DNA of 7,382 nucleotides, from NCBI GenBank assembly GCA_003567255.1, contig PWZW01000168.1:1-7382 (forward strand). Reading direction: 5' to 3'. This DNA comes from Puniceicoccaceae bacterium. Lineage in GTDB: Bacteria; Verrucomicrobiota; Verrucomicrobiia; Opitutales; Coraliomargaritaceae. The notes beneath the pieces were generated by a model. That model was not told where the DNA came from. It was given only the letters and a program-made list of their open reading frames with translations, and made no database searches. The translations under genes were made by a program, and so were the position numbers. Shown piece after piece: positions 1-6,082 of this stretch (position 1 is the stretch's first letter; every line of letters begins with the position of its first letter).

Positions 1-63
1 GAGGAGGATTTAAAGGAGGTTACTGGCAGGTTGCCCAACGTGTCTGGTACTGAACACCATTGA
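1..63 (+). CDS. possible 3' end of an upstream gene (partial)
   Basis: Frame 1 is open from the window edge for 20 codons and stops at TGA 61-63. It reads EEDLKEVTGRLPNVSGTEHH, which is acceptable as a protein C-terminus. No family can be recognised from so little. Frame 3 is also open (GGFKGGYWQVAQRVWY, TGA 51-53), so the choice of frame is uncertain, and the stretch may instead be non-coding. It contains a strong Shine-Dalgarno-like string, AAAGGAGGT at 12-20, with no obvious gene start just after it. Confidence 0.33.
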   Translation, partial: EEDLKEVTGRLPNVSGTEHH

Positions 64-88
64 TCTCGTTTTAAAGCAAGAAAATAAG

Positions 89-120
89 TTGACTAATTCA
101 CGAAATAAAATTCGTATATC
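89..120 (+). promoter_or_regulatory. candidate sigma-70-type promoter ahead of the wHTH-xseA gene cluster
   Basis: TTGACT at 89-94 differs from the -35 consensus TTGACA by one base. The stretch from 95 to 120 is AT-rich. The -10 box is ambiguous: TCGTAT at 112-117 gives a 17-base spacer but a weak match, while TATATC at 115-120 matches better with a spacer of 20 bases. An inverted repeat ACGAA (100-104) / TTCGT (111-115) lies between the two boxes and could be an operator for the regulator encoded next. Start-site mapping would decide this. Confidence 0.35.
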
Positions 121-149
121 CTGAGTTTTCCCCAGTGTGCCCATTTCCG

Positions 150-458
150 ATGACTCAAAACAAGTCCAGTTCCACATGGAATTTCTTCACCAATCACGCC
201 CATGTCTTGATCTGCTTGATGCGGGATCCGGGGCAATCGCTCAGGGAGGTGGCCTTGGCGGTGGGCATTACGGAAAGGGCGGTCCAGCGCATTGTTTCTG
301 AGCTTGAGTCGGGTGGTTATCTGAAGCGGACGAAGCGGGGGCGTCGTAATCGCTATGAGATTGAGCCGGAGGTTTCGCTCCGTCATCCTCTCGAATCTCA
401 CCGCACCGTAGGCTCTGTGCTTTCCGGCGTGGCCAAAATCGAAGAGAGTGCCTCGTAA
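150..458 (+). CDS. winged helix-turn-helix transcriptional regulator (MarR/ArsR-like fold), 102 aa
   Basis: This is a small DNA-binding protein that is little more than one winged helix domain, so it probably acts as a homodimer repressor or activator. From the ATG at 150, residues 12-25 (FFTNHAHVLICLMR) form the first helix. Residues 31-56 (LREVALAVGITERAVQRIVSELESGG) form the helix-turn-helix, and the basic wing follows in residues 57-73 (YLKRTKRGRRNRYEIEP). The tail contains an LRHPLE element. I know this arrangement from short stand-alone wHTH proteins in many bacteria, whose ligands are mostly unknown. No ligand or metal motif is visible. A GTG at 135 in frame would add five residues (MCPFP); the ATG fits the family better. 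Neither start has a good Shine-Dalgarno. It leads the gene cluster, about 50 bases before xseA, and may regulate itself through the inverted repeat upstream. Confidence 0.85.
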   Translation: MTQNKSSSTWNFFTNHAHVLICLMRDPGQSLREVALAVGITERAVQRIVSELESGGYLKRTKRGRRNRYEIEPEVSLRHPLESHRTVGSVLSGVAKIEESAS

Positions 459-508
459 TCTTCGGTCTGCGCTTGAAGCTTTGGCGTTGGCAGCATGATA
501 TTCCTGTG

Positions 509-1876
509 ATGGCACAAATGGAATTTTTAAGTCAATCGCCGGAGCAAAATGCGATGACGGTGAGTGATTTGACTGAGCGGATACGCGGCACGCTGGAAGG
601 TGGGTTTCGCCAAATTTGGGTAACCGGTGAAATTTCCAACCTGCGACGTCAGGCCTCCGGGCACTGCTATTTTTCGCTGAAAGATAAGGACAGTCAGCTT
701 TCTTGTGTCTTATTCCGCGGGGATGCAGCTCGCCAGGAGATGGAGTTGCGTGACGGGGTCGAGGTGGTGATCATGGGGGGCATTTCAGTGTATCCTCCCC
801 GGGGCACCTATCAGTTGATCGCGCGCGTGGTTTTGGAGAGCGGGGCAGGACGCTTGCAGGCGGAGTTTGAACGGTTGAAGAAAACGCTCGCTGCCGAGGG
901 ACTATTTGACCGTGAACGGAAGCGCGCTTTGCCCATGGTACCCAGGAGGGTAGCCGTTATCACTTCACCGACGGGTGCCGCCCTGCAGGACTTTTTGCGG
1001 ATTTTACGCCGTCGTGAGTTTGGCGGTACCGTTACGGTTTACCCCGCGCGGGTTCAGGGAGCAGAGGCTATGGGTGAGCTTCGGGACATGCTGCGTCGGG
1101 CGATGGAACACCGACCCGATGTGATCTTGCTGACTCGGGGGGGCGGGAGTATTGAAGACTTGTGGGCTTTTAATGATGCGGACTTGGTTCGGATGGTGGC
1201 GACTTCACCGATTCCAGTGATTTCCGCGGTGGGCCATGAAATTGATTTCGTTTTGACCGACTTTGCGGCCGATGTGCGGGCGGAAACTCCTTCGGGCGCT
1301 GCAGAGTTGCTCTCTTCCGGTCAGGTTGAAGTTAAACGACGCTTGCGTGAGGTGAACTACCGTTTTCAGACTCAGGTGAGCACCCGTCTGGGAGAGTGCC
1401 GTGCGCAGCTTGAAAGGATGGGGCTCGAGTTGAGAAACGTCCATCCAGCAAGAGTGATTGAACGTGCGCATTTTCGAGTCGACGATTTGAGCGACCAACT
1501 GAAAGCCGCGCTCAAGGATTTCACGGCGGCTGAAAAAGATCGCTTGCAGCGCCTCGAGCGGCGCTTTGATCGCGTTGCGCCGAGCCGTCGATTGGGGCTC
1601 GCCCGGAGAGATTTGGAGGCACTGGCGCTTCGGATGAAAACCGCGCGTGCTTCGCGCCTCCGCAGCTTTGCTAAGGACTTGAGTAGCTTGGAGGTGCGCC
1701 TCCGTTCCAATGACCTCCAGAGCATCCTCAACCGGGGGTTCGCCATTCTTCAAGACGGTGAAGGTCAGCACGTGCCCGACCTGGCTACGGCTCGGGATCG
1801 CGCGGCCAGTGGCTTAAGGGTGAGGTTGCGAGACGGCGTCCTTGCGGTGCGGGAGACTCAGGATGAGGGTGCTTGA
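509..1876 (+). CDS. xseA: exodeoxyribonuclease VII large subunit
   Basis: XseA is the catalytic subunit of exonuclease VII. With several copies of the small subunit XseB it degrades single-stranded DNA from either end to oligonucleotides in DNA repair. From the ATG at 509 the protein has 455 aa, close to the 456 of E. coli. An N-terminal OB-fold (about residues 16-115) contains WVTGEISNLRRQASGHCYFS. The catalytic core contains VAVITSPTGAALQDFLRI (about 148-165), LLTRGGGSIEDLWAFND (about 207-223) and ISAVGHEIDFVLTDFAAD (about 238-255). An arginine-rich, probably coiled-coil stretch follows (about 275-400), and the C-terminus has the typical LNRGFAIL element. The start is uncertain: TTG 473, ATG 509, ATG 518 and ATG 554 are all in frame. 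ATG 554 (MTVSDLTERI) has the best Shine-Dalgarno (GGAG at 541-544), whereas 509 or 518 gives the usual short N-terminal extension. xseB is not in the window. Confidence 0.95.
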   Translation: MAQMEFLSQSPEQNAMTVSDLTERIRGTLEGGFRQIWVTGEISNLRRQASGHCYFSLKDKDSQLSCVLFRGDAARQEMELRDGVEVVIMGGISVYPPRGTYQLIARVVLESGAGRLQAEFERLKKTLAAEGLFDRERKRALPMVPRRVAVITSPTGAALQDFLRILRRREFGGTVTVYPARVQGAEAMGELRDMLRRAMEHRPDVILLTRGGGSIEDLWAFNDADLVRMVATSPIPVISAVGHEIDFVLTDFAADVRAETPSGAAELLSSGQVEVKRRLREVNYRFQTQVSTRLGECRAQLERMGLELRNVHPARVIERAHFRVDDLSDQLKAALKDFTAAEKDRLQRLERRFDRVAPSRRLGLARRDLEALALRMKTARASRLRSFAKDLSSLEVRLRSNDLQSILNRGFAILQDGEGQHVPDLATARDRAASGLRVRLRDGVLAVRETQDEGA

Positions 1877-1911
1877 TCTGAGAATCTTTGCTTATGGAGG
1901 AGCGCAACGTC

Positions 1912-2493
1912 TTGCCTCAGCGCCCTTCTGATGACATGACTTTAAGTTTGATGAGTGTTCTGCAATCAAGGCGTAGAGGTGTAAGTTTCCCGGTCATTGC
2001 GATGCTGTGCGCTCTGTGGGGGCTGACGGCTTGCGGGGGCGGGTCCAGCGGAGTTGACCCTGAGCGGGCAGCAGCGGAGTTTGTCCGGGACCCTATCGCC
2101 TTGGGTGAGCGGGTTTTTCGTAGCCAATGCACGCAGTGCCACCAGCGGAACGGGCAGGGAGTCACGGGAGCATTCCCACCTCTTGCCGGAAGTGCGCGCC
2201 TCCTCGGCCCCGAGCCCACGCCCATTGCTATTGTGCTGCTGGGACTGCACGGAGCGATCGAAGTGGGGGACACTTTTTATAATGGAGTCATGCCGGGGCA
2301 TCAGAGACTGATGAGCGATTATGAGGTGGCGGCAGCCCTCACTTACGCCCGACAAGCTTGGGGAAATGCAGCTCCACCCATCAGCCCTGAGACAGTGAGC
2401 AAAATGCGAAACTTTATTGGCGACCGGCAGACCATGCTTACGGCAGATGACCTTGATAAAATTCCAACCGCAGTTCCGCTCTCTACCCCGTAG
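1912..2493 (+). CDS. membrane-anchored c-type cytochrome (lipoprotein), class I-like
   Basis: A one-heme electron carrier exported across the inner membrane. From the TTG at 1912 the protein has 193 aa. A signal sequence with a basic start (SRRRG) and hydrophobic core ends in the lipobox LTAC, with the lipidated cysteine at about residue 41. A Gly/Ser linker (GGGSSG) follows. The heme site CTQCH is at about residues 73-77, and Met127 in YNGVMPG is the likely distal axial ligand, as in small class I cytochromes. The end is a Pro-containing tail. The start is open to debate: TTG 1912 has GGAGGAG at 1896-1902, nine bases upstream, the best ribosome site of any confident gene here. ATG 1894, 1936 and 1951 are also in frame, and 1936 or 1951 would give a more normal signal-peptide length. 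The redox partner is unknown; no oxidase genes are in view. It begins about 35 bases after xseA. Confidence 0.88.
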   Translation: MPQRPSDDMTLSLMSVLQSRRRGVSFPVIAMLCALWGLTACGGGSSGVDPERAAAEFVRDPIALGERVFRSQCTQCHQRNGQGVTGAFPPLAGSARLLGPEPTPIAIVLLGLHGAIEVGDTFYNGVMPGHQRLMSDYEVAAALTYARQAWGNAAPPISPETVSKMRNFIGDRQTMLTADDLDKIPTAVPLSTP

Positions 2494-2517
2494 GAAACAT
2501 TTCACCCTTTGGGACTT

Positions 2518-3000
2518 ATGACCGATCTTACCAAACTCTCGTCGTCGAAGGTGACCGCTTCCCCGGAGACTCAATCAGGCATCATGGAGAAACTACAGGA
2601 CCGCCGCTTTATGCTGCGCATGTCTCGCTACTTTGTCTGGGTGATTGCGGTGATGTTGATTTATGAAATCAGCACCACCTTGCAGACGCTTCCGGCCCCT
2701 GCTTGGTTTTTTGAGGCCCGGGCCTTTTTTGAGGTCTTTTTGATCTGCGTTCTATTGCTTCCGTTCACCCGGATTGCCGCAGTCTCCCGTAAGGCCTGGT
2801 TGTTTGCCTTTGTCGGCCTTGTATTGACCTGCGTATTATTTACTTTTTTGCGGGTGATCGGAGTGATGTTTGATGCCATTGCCGCGGTGGAGGCTGGCGA
2901 ACGCCTGGGGGTGCCCGGGTGGTCGGGAACCTTGATCTTTGTCGTTCTGAGCCAAGTACCTACGGTGTTGTTTCTCCGATACCCTGATCAGCTCGACTGA
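2518..3000 (+). CDS. small four-helix membrane protein, function unknown
   Basis: A 160-aa protein that I do not recognise. A polar N-terminus of about 35 residues carries many Ser/Thr and then basic residues (KLQDRRFMLRMSR). Four hydrophobic stretches follow, at about residues 38-55 (YFVWVIAVMLIYEI...), 69-83 (AFFEVFLICVLLLPF), 94-111 (WLFAFVGLVLTCVLFTFL) and 136-153 (GTLIFVVLSQVPTVLFL). The C-terminal tail RYPDQLD is short and charged. The basic N-terminus suggests it lies in the cytoplasm, and with four helices the C-terminus would too. There is no catalytic or metal-binding motif. The ATG at 2518 is preferred over TTG 2509; ATG 2584 is a further in-frame option. It lies 24 bases after the cytochrome gene and only 4 bases before the M14 gene. 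It could be a membrane partner of the cytochrome, but that is inferred from position alone. Confidence 0.75.
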   Translation: MTDLTKLSSSKVTASPETQSGIMEKLQDRRFMLRMSRYFVWVIAVMLIYEISTTLQTLPAPAWFFEARAFFEVFLICVLLLPFTRIAAVSRKAWLFAFVGLVLTCVLFTFLRVIGVMFDAIAAVEAGERLGVPGWSGTLIFVVLSQVPTVLFLRYPDQLD

Positions 3001-3004
3001 ACAC

Positions 3005-3823
3005 ATGGAAGCTTGGCGAGAAATCTTCGGCACGACTTCGATGGAGGCGGAAGCGCACGATGCAGACAGATATCTTGAGATGCTGCCGACCCTTGCGCGT
3101 AAGGCCGAATTCATAACTGAGTCGGTCGGTCAAAGTACGGGAGGTCGTACGCTCTATGCCCTGCGCCGAGAATCGACGACAGGGGCTGCGCCCCATGTCC
3201 TGCTGTCCACTGGGATTCACGGGGATGAGCCTGCGGGACCTTGGGCAGTGCTTTCTCTGCTCGCGGAGCAGGCGCTAAGTGCGGCGGTAAACTGGACAGT
3301 GCTTCCGCTGATCAATCCGGATGGCTTGGCGGCGGGAAGCCGCGAAAACGCCGATGGGCTGGATTTGAACCGCGATTTCAAACTTCAACGAAGCGCAGAG
3401 ATTTGCGCGCTGAGCAAAGTCTTCGATGCAATGGCCAAGGTCGACCTGCATCTTTCCCTGCATGAGGACTGGGAGTACGACCAGTCCTATCTCTACGAAA
3501 TCAATACGGGGGCGCGTACCTCCTTCGCGGAAGCTTTGCTGGAGTGCGCAAAAGCAAATACCGGCTTAGTCGAAGCGGCGCTGATCGACGGGCACACGCC
3601 TTGTGCGCCTGGTTTGATTCGTCACGCCCCCGATCCGGATGAGCCGGAGGGGTGGCCAGAGGCAATTTATCTGGTCAAAAAACATCCACTCTTATCGTAC
3701 ACTTTGGAGACGCCAAGTCGACAGCCTTTGGCGGCGCGTATCGCATGTCATCGCGCGGTGATCACTGCTGCCGTTGCCCAACTGGGCGGGGCGGGGGGCT
3801 TCTACTCGAAAAGCTCGTCTTGA
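3005..3823 (+). CDS. M14-family zinc metallocarboxypeptidase-like protein
   Basis: A 272-aa protein with the signature of the M14 carboxypeptidase / AspA-AstE fold, which uses one zinc to hydrolyse amide or peptide bonds. His72 and Glu75 in GIHGDEPAG are the first two zinc ligands. NPDG (about 104-107) and DLNRDF (120-125, Arg123) match the substrate-binding Asn-Arg pair. DLHLSLHED (147-155) supplies the third ligand, probably His149. Glu235 in SYTLETPS is the probable catalytic glutamate. The spacing and the NPDG...DLNR pattern fit M14 peptidases (MpaA-like or REP34-like) better than succinylglutamate desuccinylase. No signal peptide is visible, so it is likely cytoplasmic, where muropeptide or peptide turnover would be a reasonable role. 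That role is inferred. The ATG at 3005 lies 4 bases after the previous stop, suggesting translational coupling. The last 22 bases overlap the convergent HAD gene. Confidence 0.88.
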   Translation: MEAWREIFGTTSMEAEAHDADRYLEMLPTLARKAEFITESVGQSTGGRTLYALRRESTTGAAPHVLLSTGIHGDEPAGPWAVLSLLAEQALSAAVNWTVLPLINPDGLAAGSRENADGLDLNRDFKLQRSAEICALSKVFDAMAKVDLHLSLHEDWEYDQSYLYEINTGARTSFAEALLECAKANTGLVEAALIDGHTPCAPGLIRHAPDPDEPEGWPEAIYLVKKHPLLSYTLETPSRQPLAARIACHRAVITAAVAQLGGAGGFYSKSSS

Positions 3824-4827
3824 GTGGACTCGGGTGGGGTCTTCGCGGTTTCGGTGGGATCCGGTTTGTGGAGGTGCTGGGGGGCGGAAAGGACTCTGGT
3901 GGCGAGGGCCTCCTCGCACTCCTCGACGATTTGCTCGCATATTTTCTCCACGTGCATGCGCAGCCACATCGCTGTGGTGCTGCCGCTCCGGTAGTCGGCC
4001 GGGCCGTATGCGTTAATCCGCCCGGCATGTAACAAACTGTCGTTTTGGGCAAACTCTGCCGGGTTTTCGGGGTCGAAAACGGCAAAGGTACGGCCGCCAC
4101 TGTTTTTCACCACTGAGAACACCGGCACGTCGCTGGGTCCGTCTGCAATGTAGATCATGTGATCAATGGGAACGCGCCGATCAGCGCGCCCCATCGACGC
4201 ATTCACATCGATTTTTGCGTTTCGGTTGCTTCCTTTATTCACCTCAAAAATATAACGGGTCTTAATGGTGTTATCGACGATTGAGCCGATCTGGCTGATT
4301 TCAAAGCTGAGTTCGAGCGGGAGCTCACTTTGTTTGCTGTAGTAGGGCGGGAGCGGAGCCTCGATAAATTCGCAGCCAAAAATACCCTCGACTTCCGGAG
4401 CGATCGCGCTGCCTCGAATCATTTCAGCCAGCCCAGTGCTTATGATGTAGTGCTCAAGGACGATGTCGTGTTTGCGAAACTCGGGGCGCGAGGCGGGTAC
4501 TTTCTTGAGCTCGGCGAAGAAATCCGGAAGTCCCGGATAAAACTTTAACTCCTGCCCAATCTCACGCAATCGACTGTTCGTCAGGCCTTTGAGTGGGCCG
4601 TTTTTGATGAAGCTGAGCAGATGGTTGAGGTAGACCGTATCCTTGGAGACGTGGCAACCACGCTCGGCATAGATCCCCGGCAGGGCATTTACCTCCTGCC
4701 AAAACACCTTTTCATCAATCCCGTAAGCATCGAAGAGGGGGGACTGCATGTAGCCGGGAATCAACGTCTTGTCGAAATCCCAAAGGCAAGCGACGATATT
4801 GCGGTTGTTGAGGCTGCGCTTTGACAT
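3802..4827 (-). CDS. HAD-superfamily hydrolase (phosphatase-like), 341 aa
   Basis: The haloacid dehalogenase core is clear. Motif I is WDFDKTLIPG, with nucleophile Asp17 and acid/base Asp19. Motif II is ISTG (Ser130/Thr131). A likely motif III lysine is Lys189 or Lys198 (KTRYIFEVNKG). Motif IV is IADGPSDVPVF, with the Mg2+-binding Asp229 and Asp233. About 110 residues between motifs I and II indicate a C1-type helical cap, as in SerB-like phosphatases. The most likely activity is Mg2+-dependent phosphate-ester hydrolysis; the substrate cannot be told. After about residue 310 the sequence becomes Pro/Thr/Glu-rich and is probably disordered, ending QDELFE. The start ATG (4825-4827) has no Shine-Dalgarno. 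The gene is convergent with the M14 gene, overlapping it by 22 bp, and divergent from prfA. Confidence 0.88.
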   Translation of the reverse strand: MSKRSLNNRNIVACLWDFDKTLIPGYMQSPLFDAYGIDEKVFWQEVNALPGIYAERGCHVSKDTVYLNHLLSFIKNGPLKGLTNSRLREIGQELKFYPGLPDFFAELKKVPASRPEFRKHDIVLEHYIISTGLAEMIRGSAIAPEVEGIFGCEFIEAPLPPYYSKQSELPLELSFEISQIGSIVDNTIKTRYIFEVNKGSNRNAKIDVNASMGRADRRVPIDHMIYIADGPSDVPVFSVVKNSGGRTFAVFDPENPAEFAQNDSLLHAGRINAYGPADYRSGSTTAMWLRMHVEKICEQIVEECEEALATRVLSAPQHLHKPDPTETAKTPPESTQDELFE

Positions 4828-4950
4828 AAGAGGTAGAGATTGGCTTTAGTTTCTCAGAAGTTCAATGTTCTAAAGCAGATCCCTGACCATTGTTACCTGT
4901 TCTAGACAATTGCATTTCCCGGGGGAATCTTCTTTGCTCGCTAATATCTG
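4828..4950. promoter_or_regulatory. divergent intergenic region between the HAD gene and prfA
   Basis: These 123 bases separate two genes transcribed away from each other, so promoters for both must lie here or within the flanking coding ends. I could not pick a convincing -35/-10 pair on either strand. An inverted repeat TTCCC-GG-GGGAA lies at 4916-4927, about 24 bases before the prfA start, and could be an operator or a small leader hairpin. Neither gene has a Shine-Dalgarno sequence here. Confidence 0.4.
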
Positions 4951-6039
4951 ATGCAAGTAATACCGGAAATCGCCCCCTTTAAGAAACGAATTGAAGAATT
5001 GGATGCACGCATGGCGGCACCTGATTTCTACAACGATCCACGAAAAGCCGCTGAACTCAGTAAAGAACACCAGCGGATGCAGCAAATTGTCGAAATGCAT
5101 GATCGCCTGGAGGCAGCGAAAGGTGCTTTGGCAGAAAACCGGGTCCTGCTGGAGGACGCTGCTGCAGAGGCTGAACTTCAGGAAATGGCCAAGGAGGAAA
5201 TTCCCGAGTTGGAGTCACAAATTGTGCGGTTTGAAAATGAATTGCTGCGAATTATGATTCCCCCTGAGCCGACGGATAGTCGCAATATTGTCATGGAAAT
5301 CAGGGCCGGTGCGGGGGGAGACGAAGCTGCACTCTTTGCCGGGGATCTGGCTCGGATGTACACCCGATATGCGGAAACGATGGGCTGGCGTATTGAACCC
5401 ATGAGTACCAGTCCGGCAGAGGGCGGCGGATTTAAGGAAACGATCTTCACCATCACTGGTGGAGAGGTTTATAGCTTTCTGAAGTACGAAAGCGGTGTGC
5501 ATCGCGTGCAGCGGGTGCCCACGACGGAGGCGAGCGGCCGCATCCATACCTCGACCGCAACCGTCGCGGTGCTCCCGGAGGCAGAGGAGGTGGACATTGA
5601 GATCAACCCCGGCGACCTCGATATCTCCACCATGCGCGCGAGTGGCGCGGGCGGCCAGCACGTGAATACGACCGACTCCGCGGTCATGATGGTGCACAAA
5701 CCCACCGGCACCACGGTGTACTGCGCGGACGAGCGCTCGCAAATTAAGAACCGGGCAAAGGCGTTGACCGTGATGCGATCCCGCCTCTTGAAGGCCAAGA
5801 TTGAAGAAGAAAATGCTAAATACGCCGCCCACCGTAAGGGTCAAATCGGGACGGGCGACCGCAGCGAGCGCATCCGCACTTACAACTTCCCGCAAAACCG
5901 CCTCACCGACCACCGCATCGGGCTCAGTCTCTCCCTGCCCCCGATCATTGAAGGGGCGTTGGATGATCTCATCACCGGTTTGCGGGATGCAGACATCGGT
6001 GAGAAGGTGCAGGAATTGCTCCGCTCGCAGCAGGGGTGA
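4951..6039 (+). CDS. prfA: peptide chain release factor 1 (RF1)
   Basis: RF1 recognises UAA and UAG stop codons in the ribosomal A site and triggers hydrolysis of the peptidyl-tRNA ester. The 362-aa length matches the family (E. coli 360). A helical N-terminal domain (about residues 1-100) is followed by the conserved IRAGAGGDEAALFAGDL (117-133). The codon-reading tripeptide PxT appears as PTT at 190-192 in RVQRVPTTE, which marks RF1 rather than RF2 (SPF). The catalytic GGQ is at 234-236 in SGAGGQHVNTTDSAV, and the family block GDRSERIRTYNFPQNRLTDHRIG follows near the C-terminus. The ATG at 4951 fits the family length although it lacks a Shine-Dalgarno. The methyltransferase gene prmC follows 43 bases downstream. 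G+C rises visibly inside the gene, from about 45% near 5000 to over 60% near 5550. Confidence 0.97.
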   Translation: MQVIPEIAPFKKRIEELDARMAAPDFYNDPRKAAELSKEHQRMQQIVEMHDRLEAAKGALAENRVLLEDAAAEAELQEMAKEEIPELESQIVRFENELLRIMIPPEPTDSRNIVMEIRAGAGGDEAALFAGDLARMYTRYAETMGWRIEPMSTSPAEGGGFKETIFTITGGEVYSFLKYESGVHRVQRVPTTEASGRIHTSTATVAVLPEAEEVDIEINPGDLDISTMRASGAGGQHVNTTDSAVMMVHKPTGTTVYCADERSQIKNRAKALTVMRSRLLKAKIEEENAKYAAHRKGQIGTGDRSERIRTYNFPQNRLTDHRIGLSLSLPPIIEGALDDLITGLRDADIGEKVQELLRSQQG

Positions 6040-6082
6040 GCGGATCCAAGCTAGTCCCCAATTAAACCCAAATCCTCAACCT

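Noticed and set aside
12..20. AAAGGAGGT read as the 3' end of a 16S rRNA gene on the minus strand
   Set aside because: The neighbouring bases (TTACTGG) do not continue the conserved 16S terminus, which would need TGATCC.
473..508. TTG 473 as the xseA start
   Set aside because: It gives an N-terminus (MKLWRWQHDI) not typical of XseA and has no Shine-Dalgarno. Later ATGs fit the family length.
1205..1771. Long antisense open frame within xseA
   Set aside because: It is antisense to strongly conserved XseA sequence and resembles no known protein; it is a by-product of G+C-rich codons.
1966..2574. 202-codon antisense open frame over the cytochrome gene
   Set aside because: The plus strand has the signal peptide, lipobox and CTQCH heme motif; the antisense product shows no domain.
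3005..3823. Succinylglutamate desuccinylase or aspartoacylase as the identity of the M14 gene
   Set aside because: They share the HxxE and DLNR motifs, but NPDG and the spacing fit M14 peptidases better, and no arginine-degradation genes are nearby.
4942..4947. TAATAT as the -10 box of prfA
   Set aside because: It would place the transcription start inside the coding sequence, and there is no -35 match at the right distance.
5215..5913. 232-codon antisense open frame within prfA
   Set aside because: It is antisense to the most conserved part of RF1 and has no recognisable motif.
4951..6039. RF2 (prfB) as the identity of the release factor
   Set aside because: The PxT tripeptide, the absence of SPF and the absence of a programmed frameshift site near codon 25 point to RF1.
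5801..6082. In-frame upstream extension of prmC to an ATG at 5801
   Set aside because: This part lies inside prfA in another frame, is Ser/Arg/Thr-rich low-quality protein, and does not resemble PrmC. GTG 6083 gives the normal family length and N-terminus.
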